Positions 12,701 to 24,740 are shown, counted from the first letter of the stretch. The stretch is 64,000 nt of DNA from Galeopsis tetrahit (GCA_963675135.1 OY776119.1:11261156-11325155), one strand, 5' to 3'. The notes: generated by a model from the sequence alone, not told the origin. A program made the numbers and translations.

Positions 12701-13262
12701 ACTTAATGCTGACATAAACGTAATTTGCTAGGGACCAAATCAGAAGTGCTATAAACATCGCCGCAAATGTAAGCTCCACAGCGTTGACTATTCCAAGTGG
12801 CGCCATTACCACCGCCGGACGTCTCAGGGGATCATAAAAGCTTTTACTACTGCAAGAAGTTGACTCTTTATCAATTCTCAAGTCTTAAATTGCTCAATTG
12901 ATGTATTCATTTCTTTATTTGATTAGTCAAGAAAGGCCAAACCTCTCAGAATTCGATTTTTTCTGGAGATGTAGATAAGCACATCCCAATGCAGCAATGA
13001 GCATAAGAGGAAAGCTAAATAAAAGAAGATTTGTCCCTGGATAAGAATGGCAGAACTAGTAAGGTCAAGAAACTATCAAAAAAGGTAACCAGTAAGTACA
13101 AAAGATTTTACCTTGTTCCCTGAAGTATGTGGAATTGAGATTTTCTTTTAATTTGGGGGCCCACGAAAATTTGTATGTTTTTGTAGGAAGCATAACCCAT
13201 ATAAGCATATGCCCCACAAACACCAAAAGGAAGAAAGTCTTCCATGCTGCACGAAATTTCAT
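9703..13262 (-). CDS. FRO: Ferric-chelate reductase (FRO family), copy B
   Basis: Same eight-exon layout and exon lengths as copy A: 13262-13112, 13036-12943, 12849-12670, 12566-12332, 11867-11540, 11298-11061, 10957-10251, 9842-9703, giving 690 aa with no frame break seen. All key features are kept: KYHIWLGH with the first histidine pair, THQLY and FHVG with the second pair, HPFT, EGPYGP, GGSGI, and CGPK in the last exon. Differences from copy A are scattered, for example residues 8-9 KT instead of QI, and VMLPT instead of VMIPT. It is closest to copy C in exons, introns and flanks, so B and C come from the more recent duplication. The predicted role is NADPH-dependent reduction of metal chelates at the plasma membrane. 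Confidence 0.9.
9896..10199. mobile_element. MITE in intron 7 of FRO-B
   Basis: Orthologous to the intron-7 element of FRO-A, with GATAATAGC...TAAAGTTTA facing TAAACTATAGGGAC...GATATTATC. It is slightly shorter than in copy A. Confidence 0.5.
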
Positions 13263-13346
13263 CTAACAAGGCTAGGATCTTTTAAAGTTCAAAACTGTGT
13301 AGAGATCAAGATTTCCTGGCTGACAAATATGTCAAATTGTACTCCC

Positions 13347-13356
13347 TATATATATA
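13347..13356 (-). promoter_or_regulatory. Putative TATA box of FRO-B
   Basis: A ten-base TA run lies about 85 bp upstream of the ATG in otherwise mixed sequence. The flanking words (GGGAGTACAATTTGAC downstream and CCCCGTGT upstream on the minus strand) are shared with FRO-A and FRO-C, where only the length of the TA run differs. Confidence 0.5.
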
Positions 13357-13359
13357 CAC

Positions 13360-14880
13360 GGGGCAATAACCTTATACGTCATTTTAACAAATCACAGAAA
13401 TGGCATGTTTCATGCACATATACTGAGATATCGGTACTGAAAATCATTTTGCAGGCTACTAAAACTATAAGCAAGTGGAGCAGTAAAATCAAATATTTGT
13501 TTATACATTGCAAAAGACATTGATGTTATATTTAATGCACAAGAATAATTCACATACATATATGAAGTTCTCCTCAAAGTCTTTAACTGTCAGAGTCGGA
13601 AAGGATTTTTCTTGAATTTTATTACAAATCTAATAATGTTATTAACTGATGAACGAATGTATCTTCTTTCCATATTATGCTATCAAATTTGTCTTCTTAT
13701 TTAGCATGTCATATTCGTGATATTAAAATTGATATTGACTGATCACAACAGCTTATATATTTAATTCATCATTTTAAATATTCATGCTTTCATCTTTTAC
13801 ACCAAGCAGAATGACACGTTAATAAATAATTTTCAGACCATAACAAGATATTACCATGTGATACATGTAAATCATTATTCATGAAAAATGAATATTGTCA
13901 ATGCAATCCCCTGTCTAAGCATTTAGATAGTACTGCTATTGATACAAAAGTACCATACCAATCTATAAGTACAGTTGACTTCTGGTTTTTTAACCTATCG
14001 CAGTACATATTGGCTAATTCTTTAACTAATTATAAGAATATACATCACTCTCCTTATCATTGCGAATTATTCTTACGTCAAAAGGCACAAATAATAAGAA
14101 CCAGAACACCCAGAATAATTTAACCAGCAATCAGGCATATTTGCAGCACATGTGGGATCATAATGTGGAGAATTAACAACTTAATTGTTAAATATGCATT
14201 TTTTAAAGCATGTTTTTTATTATTCATAGTGGATTAGTGTGTATAAATTTTCTTACATCACAGCATCACAATTGTCTTGACTTCTTGCTTCGATATATGT
14301 TTATTTGCAAACTTCCTAATTACTAATACAGACATTTTGAATTCCATGTCATCATCATATCAGAGATTAATTTCTTACCATGTCAACATGATTTAGATTA
14401 TGGTAGAAAATCCTTATTACAAAACTATCACAAGACTAAAAGGAAAAATGATACTGAACATGGGTATTCACAATGAACTTTGATCAAGTACAAGCTGTTT
14501 AATAGAGAATAAAATTGGTTTTCTCATTTTCAAAAAATCATTATTCTTCCTAGAAGTTCAAAGGAGATAGTGATTATCTAAAAAAGCATATGTGAACAAT
14601 CGATAATTTCTTCTTTTCAGTTACAACATGTTTTTATTCCAAATCGAGCAGACATGAAATTGAATACTTCAGTTACTATGTATCCAATCAATATCACAAA
14701 CAATGGATTAGAATTAGATTCATGCCATATTCCATAGATTCTTACTAATCATTATTTTCCAGGCAATTAAATTTTACAGACACACACACACACTAAAGAA
14801 GCAGAGAAACAAGTTACATTGAAGAGTACAATGCTATTCTTATGATTCTTAACTTGGAAGATATTTATCATCTTAATGAT
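13360..14880. other. Spacer between FRO-B and DUF819 copy 2
   Basis: AT-rich non-coding spacer, nearly collinear with 28960-30500 and more loosely with 5603-7100. A short CACACA tract occurs near 14780. No exon or RNA gene is recognised. Confidence 0.55.
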
Positions 14881-14881
14881 T

Positions 14882-17800
14882 TTAATATGGAAAATGAATT
14901 AGTTTTCGATCAATCTGAAACAGTTTTCCTAGTCCAAGTATCACAACAAGATGAATGGATACTTGAACTAAATCAAAAAAGAAGATACTTGGAGCTGTGT
15001 TGATTACGTTCCACACGCTCCCGCTTGCACCCAGAACAGCAAAAAATATCTGTGTGGAAAAGAAGAAAATATTGACTAAAACTGATACATCTAACATAAG
15101 TCATGTACCCTTCAAACACAAATCCTTATACATCTTGTGTCCCTCATCAGTACTGGAAAAGTATTCATAAGTACAGTGTTGACACAGATGACAGATCAGG
15201 TCATAATTTAAAGCAATGCCAAACGTGAATGGAATCAGGTCATAACTTGAGCTAAAATAAAAGGTAGTATGATGAAAATAGTTAGTAAGTTACCTAGTAG
15301 ACTGGCAAAATAGTACATAGTAATCGTGTCCAGGGTTTATGGTACTATTTGAAGTCTACCAAAAAATATGGGGGTTAATTGCATTAAAAAAATCACGAAT
15401 TTTTCATGTTTTTTCAATCACAACATGTGTTTTTAAAATTTTCAATTTGATACACGACCTTTTAAATTGTTTCAATGCTATCATGACTATTTTTCAGCAA
15501 ATCCTGCTAATGTGACAGTGTATGAAATTGCAAAAAATAATTAAATTCAAACAATAACAAGAGGTCATGAATATATATGCATTTTTCCAAAAAAAAAAGG
15601 CTGCCATGTCAGCATAAGTTTCGGAAAATAATCATATGATATAATTGAAAAATATAAATGTTTGCATCAAATTGCAAATTTTAAAAACATATGTTGTAAT
15701 TGAAAAAATGTGAAAATGTCGTTATTTTTTATGCAATTAACCCAAAAAAAATGTTGTACATAGAAAGATCATGTTGTTCAACTATAGATAGGAAATAATT
15801 GAAATTCCGGAAGAATATTATACAGGTAACAATGTTACCTGCATTAATACTAGAGCAAAAGCATCACCAGCAGGTGCCAGGTAGCGAAAGCAACTCGGAA
15901 GCAAGGTTGCTAAAATGACAACAATAGCTGTAACTATAGGAAGTTCGCCTCCTCGAATTCCAAAAGATTTTGTAAGAGAATTGGCAGCTTTGCAGATAGC
16001 AAAGGAAACAGCAAATGCTGTAGCCATCTGAGGCACAGAAAGATTGCTGTCATTTGAAAGCAAAGATGAAGAATCAGCTGGGCATAGAATAAACCGGAAC
16101 TCAGTTCCAAAAATTTACTATAGAACATGTACGATTTCATTTTAATATATATTAGGGTTAACTGCAAAATAAATCACAACCTTTATACGTTTCTTCACCT
16201 CAACATATGTTTCTAAAATTTGCAATTCGATACAATCAACATATATTATAAAAGATGGCAAACATAGTAATATTTTATGTGTTTACAATCAACAACGGCC
16301 AACGCATTACGGACTAGCGAATGCACAATGGACCTCTCAAAATTTGACCTTTTTCCATTTTACATACCATTCGCCACTTGTGCAGCCTCTGGAGGTATTT
16401 TCGAGGCCAGCCCCAACAAGAGAACAAAGTATATAGCACACATGACATTGTCTGCTGCTACACCTGCAGCGATAATTGATGGAGAAACACAGAGTGCCTC
16501 ACATATTGCAATGTAGTTAATTGCTGCATTGACCAGAAAACAAATTGCTTATGTGAATGGAGAGTCAAAACATTTAATGAACAGAAAAACATGTAAATAT
16601 AGGGAAAGAAAAGCTGACAGCATCGCAAAAAGGAGACTTTTGGAGGCAGCTGCAATCCTACCTTGTTACTGAGACACCAAAATGTTTGTTCTCTTTCTCT
16701 CTTTCTATTTTTAAGTATTTTAGCTAACAGGGCTTGACGGTAATAATACTTGTCTTTCTTTGGTACAAAATAGGTGAAGAGGATATGGAGATGGGATTGG
16801 AACAAAGTGTTTTGAGGATTAAGAGGGCGCTTGGTTCAAATTCTTCAATGGGAATGGTAATGGGAATCTTTGAATAGTGAATTACAATTAGAATGATGGT
16901 TACATTGTTAGTGTTTTGCTCTAACCTTGAAAAATTAGGGGCAAAAATGATTGTTGGTTAAACTGTTGGTTAAAGAATAGTGGAATGATTGAGAAGAAAT
17001 GATAACAGGAGGGGAGGTAGTTAATAAAAAAAACTTTCATCTTCTCCTGATATTAATCAATCATTAACTGTAATTAGAAAATCACGTCAATGATACACAA
17101 AGCTTAACATGTAGCATACAATTGAACATGTTTCCCACTTACCACAGCAAACAATATTACAAGACATTTGAAAATGTCAACCAAATTAGTACTTTATTTT
17201 TCCCAAGCAATCTATACTTCTCCAATCCCAAAAGTACATTCACCGACAATAATTATCCATTATACAAAAATGACATGAAACAAAGTCCAAGTTTGGACTT
17301 CATGATATTTAAATGTCATAAGATCACAATGGAAGTTTAAAAATAAATACCTCCACCAATATAACTGCCCATCAGAGCAGAAACTATCTTCCAGTTATCC
17401 TGACCAAGTGACCGCATAGGCACCACTAAGAAAGCCACTGCTGTCCCAACAATTGTTGCCACTGAGACATCAAAGTGAAAGAAAATATGAAGTCTAAGAT
17501 TCAGTGTTCAAAAGTTTATTGCTATACAATAAAAACCAGAAATGGGACTAGATATTATATATGCAATCTATTGCCAATCTCCACTACCAATATTACCATG
17601 TTTCCTTGTGAAGCTCCGGTCACATCTACAATTCTAGTTTATTGATATCCCAGCCTAGGCGACATTAGACACAATTCTATGTTGCAAGGAGAAGATAACC
17701 TTTTATATCCATTAACCCATATGAATTTTTTTGTTGCTTTAAAAGAATTAATGTCTCTAGTGTAGCATATTTAGGGCAAGTCAATGTAAACTAATACGAG

Positions 17801-18830
17801 AATAAAGCAATTCTACATTTCATTCCATAATACAATGTCACTATACTGTTTGATTCCTCTGAAATATGTCATAATGCTTGTCAGAAAACCTATCAGCTGC
17901 AGATTATAGGTAAGTAGAATGTTGAGGCATGACAGGTGGAAGATTGGTAACACAGATGTGTGGATACATAAGGTGTGGTCCTCGGTGAAATATAAAAACT
18001 ATCTTTGGTGTCATTAGTTTAATTTCTTACAGCATTCTGATTAACAAACCCCAACTTAAGGCACCAACATACATACGCAGATGAAAATAAGACGACGTTA
18101 CTTTTTTTGGAGTGGACTCTTTTAAGGCATTCACAAAATTGGGAAAGTTTTTAGCAGATAACAAATTAGCCTCAACTAGTGCTGGCCTTGTTATTTTATC
18201 AAAGATTGAGCAAATGAGAACATCAAATAAACAAGCATAAACCAGTGTAGCTTCAAGATGTAAAGATATAGACCTGATCCTAGCAAGAAAGCTAAGAACA
18301 AAGTTCCTGTTGTTTGTATAACTTGGCGCAGATCAGCTCTAAACAGAAGCAATGGAATTGTTAATGACAATATATACTGAAACACAGTAGAGTAAGCAGG
18401 TGCGTCGTACGGAATAATCCCCAGATTACTGGCAGCAAGCCCAACTAAAATACTCACTAATGCAGCACTAACCATGCTCCCAACTTTTGTCTTCTCTGAC
18501 CTTCAACCCATCGATTCACATCAACAAATTAAAAATTTCAATACACTTTGAATTCTATAAGAAAACAAAAACAACAAATGCAGGCAAAATTTAAGAAACA
18601 AGCGAGTGGGAAGATTTAGGTTACCAGAGGCCGAAAGTTCCGGTAGCGAAAAGGGCGGTCCACATCCCCCAATTATCATCAGGAGAAATCAGCGGCGAGT
18701 TATTCAACTGGGAATTGATGATTAAAGAAGCTTTACAGTATCTGGGTTTTCTGATAGAAATTCTGAGTGGTAAATGGGATATAGTGTTTTATGGGAAATT
18801 TTTAGCGCCATTATCGAGTGTATGGAGAGG
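14882..18830 (-). pseudogene. DUF819 membrane protein, decayed copy 2
   Basis: Exons matching the intact gene are exon 1 remnant (about 18830-18625), exon 2 18500-18274, exon 3 17461-17351, exon 4 16523-16368, exon 5 16077-15839 and a truncated exon 6 15049-14882. The internal exons keep frame and splice sites. The 5' end has lost the ATG and about 17 codons through a deletion next to GGAGAG at about 18825, and the remaining exon-1 frame has a TAA where the intact gene has TCA (about 18791). The 3' end is cut after the FQIDRKLI segment by a deletion of about 0.5 kb that joins downstream sequence, so about 50 conserved C-terminal residues, including the NANIGGPTTASGMA loop, are missing. A shortened product starting at an internal Met cannot be excluded. 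Confidence 0.8.
15372..15743. mobile_element. Inverted-repeat MITE in last intron of DUF819 copy 2
   Basis: Begins GGGTTAATTGCATTAAAAAA and ends TTTTTTATGCAATTAACCC, inverted repeats of about 19 bp. It is AT-rich and non-coding. An orthologous copy lies in the same intron of the intact gene (31515-31871), so the insertion predates the duplication of units B and C. A related half-element starting GGGTTAACTGCAAAATAAAT occurs in the preceding intron at about 16153-16245. Confidence 0.6.
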
Positions 18831-19084
18831 AGATACCTTCCCGTTAATTCTGTTTGAATGACCAATTAAAAATATTAATCCAAATTACATTCTAAGTGAG
18901 TTTATTGGTTGTGGATTTTGTAGGAATTTTTTTAAACTTTCAAAGTTTGTAGATGTTGAATTTGAATTTTCAAAATTTTTAAAAATTTTGAGGTATTTAA
19001 TACGAAAATAAATTACACTATTCAAAATCTCTTACTAGATATTTCAACGAATTCTTTTAGGGAACTATAAACACAAAAGGTCAG

Positions 19085-19510
19085 AAGCAGAGATGACAAT
19101 ATTGACTCAACCCGCGGGTACCCATCCCGCCCCGTGAACTTTGGGTCAGGTCGGATCCCCCGTATTGAGAACGGGTCGGGTCTGTCCCGTCCCGTATGTG
19201 AACGGACCGAGTCTGGGTCTTATGTCCGACTCACGAGTATCCGACCTAACCCAAATTATTATATAAACTTTATATAGTATATATATATATAATGAAAAAT
19301 ATTTATATTATTGTGAATTGTTTCAAAATATATATATATATATATATATATATGCATGAAAAATATTATTTTCAATTGTGAGAAACAACTTAAATAAATT
19401 CAACATGATATGAGAAAATAGGATGGGTCCGCCCCAACCCTCACGGGGCGGGACACGGAGCGACTATCTAGGACCCGTACGGGGCGCGGACCGGGTCCGA
19501 TGCATAATAC
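19085..19510. mobile_element. GC-rich hAT-type MITE-like repeat with internal TA tract
   Basis: Two GC-rich arms full of GGGTCGGGTC and CCCGTCCCG words (19110-19250 and 19425-19505) flank an AT-rich middle with a TA run at about 19329-19352. The left arm starts near GAGATGACAATATTGAC, similar to the AGGGGTGGCAAT start of common plant hAT-type MITEs. The exact ends and target duplication are not clear. Confidence 0.45.
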
Positions 19511-19765
19511 ATTAGAACGGGTTTGGGCCATATACAAGTGTGGAAGTTCCATATACATTTGCATCAATAGTTCCAGCGCCGGAGTTTATGAAAATCTATG
19601 TAAATCAATAAAAAATATATATATTTTACAATCCTGTCAAGTCTATGAAAATCCATATAAATCAATAAAAAAAAGTCAGTTAAACTCTACATGAACTCTA
19701 TGAATTTTCTAAATCCATAGAATTTTTAAAGTCCAAAAAAATTTCAATTGAATACACTCTCCTAA

Positions 19766-20023
19766 GGACATGTTTGCTTCATGGGTTGAGATAAGATGGG
19801 TTTAAATGTGGTGGGAGGCTAGATAAACCTAAGGGGGAGACTAGATAAACCCAAGGGGAGGCTAGGTTGTCTAAACCCATGAAATCTAGTTTATAAAAAC
19901 CGGGTCAAATTATAAACCCGGGTCAAAGTGTTTAAAGTTATAAGAAACCAAACATGGGAGAAGATGAGTTTACATATCAAACCCATCACTAAACCCCCCT
20001 AAACCCATAAAGTAAACATGCCC
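19766..20023. mobile_element. Tourist-like (PIF/Harbinger) MITE
   Basis: Left end GGACATGTTTGCTTCATGGG is inverted at the right end as CCCATAAAGTAAACATGCCC. Both ends are flanked by TAA (19763-19765 and 20024-20026), the three-base target duplication expected for PIF/Harbinger elements. The 258-bp interior is non-coding, with repeated AAACCCA and TGGGTTT words. Confidence 0.7.
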
Positions 20024-20184
20024 TAAGTATGTACTCCCTTATTTAATGACTCATCTTGCCTAAAATTACTTATTTAATGACATTTTAACTATCCCCTCAA
20101 AACATTGCAATATTACATCAAATGTAACTACTTTTTATTACACTAAATAGTAATTTTACTATTTATAAAGTTGAAATTTTTTTT

Positions 20185-20925
20185 CCAGTATTTTCATAAC
20201 CGGATTGGAGACCAAATCGAATTAGACACCGGTCGGACCGGTTGAATCGACGGTCCAACCGATAAAATAATAGTGTATGTGTTTTTATTTATATTTTTTT
20301 ATTACATTAAAAAAAATATGCATTTATAAAAATTATATTAAATTAAAATATTCTTAGCAAAAGGGTCAATAATTTTTTTTAGACATTTATAATTATATTT
20401 TTTTGTTTAGAATATTGTTGAAATAATAGTTTTTTATTCTTTGAAATAATGAAATTTATTATTAATTCTCAATCCAAATGAAAGAAGTTATACACATATT
20501 AGAAAAAAGAATAACAAACAAATATGAGATTTTTTTTCCACAGTGAATAAAGAGTAGAAAAATATGAGAGGAAAACAATATAAAAACAACAATTTTAGTA
20601 AGAAAACAAATACAGTATAAGAGTAAGATGAAACAAATAAACATATAAAATTTTCATCCCACATCCAATAAAGAGTAGGATAAAATTTTTTATGAGGAAA
20701 ACATTATAAAAGGGGTCGGCTGTGCACCTAATTTCATAATATAAAAGAAGTTAGAAATTTTTTAAAAAAAAAGGTGAACTGGTTAAACCGGTTTTGGCCG
20801 ATTCAACTGGTTTTTGACCAGTCGAACCTGCAAAATGGGTTTTGGCTGTTTTTCGGATCAGTTTCGTGACCGGTTCACGGTTAGACCTGTTGAACCGACC
20901 GGTCCGATCCGATTTTGAAATCATT
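20185..20925. mobile_element. Non-autonomous inverted-repeat element rich in ACCGG
   Basis: Arms with repeated CCGGTCGG, ACCGGTT and GACCGGT words in opposite orientation occur at 20195-20262 and 20785-20920. They enclose a very AT-rich core. The outer ends TTTTCATAACCGGATTGG and CCGATCCGATTTTGAAA are imperfect inverted repeats. No ORF of interest is present. The superfamily is uncertain. Confidence 0.45.
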
Positions 20926-21639
20926 GATTTTTACTACTCCACTCTATCTCTCATAATACTAATAAACAATTCATACATTAAATTTTGTGCCAAAAAATTA
21001 TGAGTTCTTAAGTAAGGAACGGGGGGAGTACTCCCTTTTCTTTTTCTCTGAATTATCCCTAGTAAATTTCTACAATTTCTCATTTAATTTACTCACTCTG
21101 TCCGAGTTTCCCACTTTTTTTTTTTTTTGGATGTCCCACAATAAGCTTTCTCATTTCATTTTTGGCAAATTATTTTTTGTCTCTCAATCACATCACTTAT
21201 ACATTATTTATTATTTTAACATACTTCATCTATTATTTTCTCTCTTACCATCACATTACATCACATCACTTATACTACATCTATTATTTTATCATTTTTT
21301 TTAATCAAAACACCAAAAAGAAACAAAAAATTTATACACTACAAAATAATGGCCAGAAGGCAACGGCAATTGGCAACGGCAGGCTACCGTTGCCAATTGG
21401 CAACGACATTGATAACGGGAAGGAAAAAGGCGACGGGGGCGGGTGCCGTTGCCTTAAGGCAACGGATAAGGCAACGGGAGTGGGCCCCGTTGCAAAAAGG
21501 CAACGGCATATAAGGCCCGTTGCCAAAAGGCGACGGCAGTGGGCCCCGTTGCCATTTGGTAACGGGCCCCCAGTCGCTAAAAGGCAACGACAGTGGGCCC
21601 GTTGCCTTTGCCGTCGCCCTAATTCAATTAAACCCTAAA

Positions 21640-22200
21640 CCCTAATTATAATGTTGTGAATTGAAAATTAGAATGAATTTAAATGAAGTGATTAGAATAA
21701 ATTTACATGTATAATCGAAAATAATTATACTCAATGTTGTATGTAATTATAATGTTGTGAATTGAAAATTAGAATGAATTTAAATGAAGTGATTAGAATA
21801 AATTTACATGTATAATCGAAAATAATTATACTCAATGTTGTATGTAATTATAATGTTGTGAATTGAAAATTAGAATGAATTTAAATGAAGTGACTAGAAT
21901 AAATTTACATGTATAATCGAAAATAATTATACTCAATGTTGTATGTAATTATAATGTTGTGAATTGAAATTAGAATGAATTTAAATGATGTGATTAGAAT
22001 AAATTTACATGTATAATCGAAAATAATTATACTCAATGTTGTATGTAATTATAATGTTGTGAATTGAAAATTAGAATGAATTTAAATGGAGTGATTAGAA
22101 TAAATTTACATGTATAATCGAAAATAATTATACTCAATGTTGTATGTAATTATAATGTTGTGAATTGAAAATTAGAATGAATTTAAATAGTGTAAATTAA
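21640..22200. repeat. 101-bp tandem repeat inside the CACTA element
   Basis: The word ATGTTGTGAATTG recurs at 21651, 21752, 21853, 21954, 22054 and 22155, a period of 101 (once 100 through loss of one A). About five full units and a partial sixth are nearly identical. They are AT-rich, in contrast with the GC-rich subterminal parts of the element. Confidence 0.9.
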
Positions 22201-22394
22201 TTAATGATACCGTAATTAAATTATTTAATTTGAAACACATTATAATTTAGTTAATTCTCATTTAGAAATAAATATGATATGCTTTGACAATTTAAATTTA
22301 ATAAGCAACAATTAAACTTAAAATGGATTGAAATAAAGAATTGAAACTAAAATTAAATTGAATATATATTAATTGTGTTCACAACATGACGACT

Positions 22395-22556
22395 AAAGCT
22401 CCTAGCCTAAACGGCACACAGGGGGCGTCCAAAACTCTACAGGACCGAGAGGTCCCGTGTTCGAAACCCAGCTGGAGCGAAAAATCGCGAATATTGGTGG
22501 CCTAGTGGTGGGGGGTGTTGTTGGTTGCCTCAGAGACCTGGGTTCGAAACCCAGGT
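22395..22556 (+). other. tRNA-like box A/box B sequence (SINE-head-like) in the CACTA element
   Basis: TGGTGGCCTAGTGG (22495-22508) resembles a pol III box A. GGGTTCGAAACCC (22540-22552) resembles box B, at plausible spacing. A second TGTTCGAAACCC lies upstream at about 22459-22470. A shortened copy of the block, missing the TTCGAA core, is at 22824-22860. No cloverleaf of a working tRNA was drawn, so this is best seen as a captured SINE or tRNA-derived piece. Confidence 0.4.
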
Positions 22557-23206
22557 TCTCATTTTTTTAAAGGTAACAAAAAGGCGACGACCTTGGCAAC
22601 GGCTGGGCCCCGTTGCGAAAAGGCGACGGCCACCTGCCGTTGCCAAAAGGCAACGGTTTTCCCCAAATCCGTTGCCTATTGCCTTTGCCGTCGCCTTCTT
22701 GATTAGTGAGGGGGAATCTTGGCAACGGTTTTCCCCAAATCCGTTGCCTATTGCCTTTGCCGTCGCCTTCTTGATTAGTGAGGGGGAATCCGTTGCCTTC
22801 CCCGTCACCATTTTGAAAGTTTGTGTTGGTTGCCTCAGAGACCCAGGTTCTCATTTTTTTAAAGGTAACAAAAAGGCGACGACCTTGGCAACGGCTGGGC
22901 CCCGTTGCCAAAAGGCAACGGTTTTCCCCAAATTCGTTGCCTATAAAATAGCAACGACCATATTGGCAACGGTGGAGTGCCGTTGCCTTTGCCGTCGCCT
23001 TCTTGATTAGTGAGGGGGAATCCGTTGCCTTCCCCGTCACCATTTTGAAAGTTTTTTGTAGTGATAGTGGAACAGAGTGAATACTTTGTTTCATCTCTTA
23101 AAGCAAGTTATTACTTATTTTTTTATTTTTTTTCTTGTTTTACTCTTTACTATATTTTTTTTAATGGTAATGAAGAGTAAATTTATAAAAAAATTATGTT
23201 ACTTAA

Positions 23207-24307
23207 TGTGAGAATTATATTCAATCACCGTTAATGAGATGATAAGAGTGATCCACTATATATAGGGATTACAAGAGATATACAAGAAAATAGATAAACA
23301 AGGAAGTAAATATAAATCATAAATAAAAGATTGTTACCTATAATATATTATACTATTCCTATAATATATTATTCTATTATATTCTCTAGCTAATACCCCC
23401 GGTCAAGCGAAGCTGGGAATGTAAATGAACACGAGCTTGGTACACAACAATTTGAAGCGAGTTTGAGATAGAAGCTTTGTCAAAACATCTGTAAAACAAT
23501 GCACTTTTGTTGTCATAGAACAGGAGAAATAATGGAAATTCGAAATCACCAAATAGAACATGCCAAGACGCAAAAAAAAGGGGAAGCAAATGGATCGAAA
23601 CACCGAAATCCTTTGAAGGACGAACAATGACAAAAAAATAGGCAATAAACACTTGCAAGTTTAGTGAAAGCAATTGAATCGAGCACAAACCAAATAGATT
23701 GGAGAGGCGAGAAGCCAATGAAGTCGGTCATGGGCTCTCTACAGAGAGAGGAAAGTAGAAAAAAGAAGATGTAGCGTGAGGCTATAGAGAAAATTAGAGT
23801 GTAGGTGAGTGTGACTAACACCATATTAGTGAAAACGGTCATGGAGATAGCATGATCAGCCATGAGAGGGAACGAGGAGACTTGCTCGCTCGAGAAGAAG
23901 AGGGGGGCGAGGGATACCAGCTCGTCGGTGACGGCTAAAAGCGGTCAAAGGAGGGAACGAGGGAGACCAGCTCATTCGAGATAAACATGGCGGCGACGAG
24001 GGAGATCGGCTCGTCGAGGACGCCGAAAAATTGAGAAGAAAGGGAAAGGGGCAAGGCGGCGACGGGGGATACCAGCCCGTCGGAGACGCCGAAAAAAAGG
24101 GTTCCAGTGTATTAGTCTGATACCATGTGAAAATTATATTCAATCACTGTTAATGAGATGATAAGAGTGATCCACTATATAGGGATTATAAGACATATAC
24201 AAGAAAATAGATAAACAGGAAATAAATATAAATCATAAATAAAAGATTATTACCTATAATACATTATACTATTCCTATAATATATTATTCTATTATATTC
24301 TCTAATA
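23207..24307 (-). mobile_element. Internally deleted Copia LTR retrotransposon with intact ends
   Basis: Direct repeats of 189 and 182 bp (23207-23395 and 24126-24307) are LTRs, flanked by the 5-bp target duplication CTTAA (23202-23206 and 24308-24312). On the minus strand TGGTATCAGA directly follows the 5' LTR (24125-24116), the usual initiator-tRNA-Met primer site, and ACCGGGGG precedes the 3' LTR. The interior of about 730 bp has the gag start region and then the end of RNase H: a DNKSAL motif and a TDVLTK...RFKLLCTKL tail. Most of gag-pol is deleted. Unit B has the empty site near 8745-8760, so this insertion came after the duplication. Confidence 0.85.
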
Positions 24308-24334
24308 CTTAATGCTATACAAAAAAAAAATTAT

Positions 24335-24740
24335 GAAACGAAAGAGATATAGAATAAGTGAATAATTTTTTTGGGTTTGGCTTATTTAATTTATGCACAT
24401 TGTGTTTAATTATACTTGCATTTGCATACAGTACATATTTGTCAAAAAAATAAACATTTGAATCCACTACATAAGACTTTCTAAAATATTCAAACATCTA
24501 TGCATCTAAACTCAAACTAAACCACAAATTTGACAAATGAAAGTTTGTTGAGACACCCTTTTGTGTGAAGACCGATCCATATGAAGAACCGTCCCATCCA
24601 AGAATTGTTGAATGTCTACTCAGACCGACACTTATTTGACCATCTGATCAACTCTCAAGCAGTAGGTAAGTTAGTTATCGGCTATAAACTTATTTGTAAA
24701 ATTCGTATGCACTAGTATTATAGTATATACATTTTGAGAA
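24335..24740. repeat. Unit-boundary spacer block, copy 2
   Basis: Matches about 8780-9180 and in part 41215-41385 (words AACATTTGAATCCACTAC, AAATTTGACAAATGAAAG). It lies downstream of FRO-C in the same relation as copy 1 to FRO-B. Confidence 0.6.

Larger units (their letters stand above)
21337..23063. mobile_element. Non-autonomous CACTA (En/Spm) transposon
   Basis: Starts CACTACAAAATAATGG and ends TTTTTTGTAGTG, with the terminal CACTA signature inverted at the two ends. It is flanked by ATA on both sides (21334-21336 and 23064-23066), matching the three-base target duplication of CACTA elements. Both subterminal regions are packed with GGCAACGG and its complement CCGTTGCC, often as palindromes, as expected for transposase-binding subterminal repeats. 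No transposase frame exists, so mobility would depend on an enzyme from elsewhere. Confidence 0.85.
21092..23081. mobile_element. Stowaway-like MITE split by a CACTA element
   Basis: Left end CTCACTCTGTCC and right end GGAACAGAGTGAA are inverted repeats of the kind found in plant Stowaway (Tc1/mariner) MITEs. They are flanked by TA at 21090-21091 and 23082-23083. The homologous spacer at about 8480 lacks the whole block, which supports its borders. The interior is interrupted by the CACTA element at 21337-23063. Confidence 0.6.

Noticed and set aside
22490..22556. A functional tRNA gene
   Set aside because: Only box A and box B-like words are present. No acceptor-stem pairing or anticodon arm could be drawn with confidence.
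21162..23094. ORFs of 105-175 codons in the CACTA region
   Set aside because: They are translations of the GGCAACGG repeats in several frames on both strands; none resembles a transposase.
23856..24143. Pro/Ser-rich 95-codon minus-strand ORF
   Set aside because: It lies in the leader between the primer site and the gag start of the deleted Copia element and is built from its repeated CTCGTCGCC-type words.
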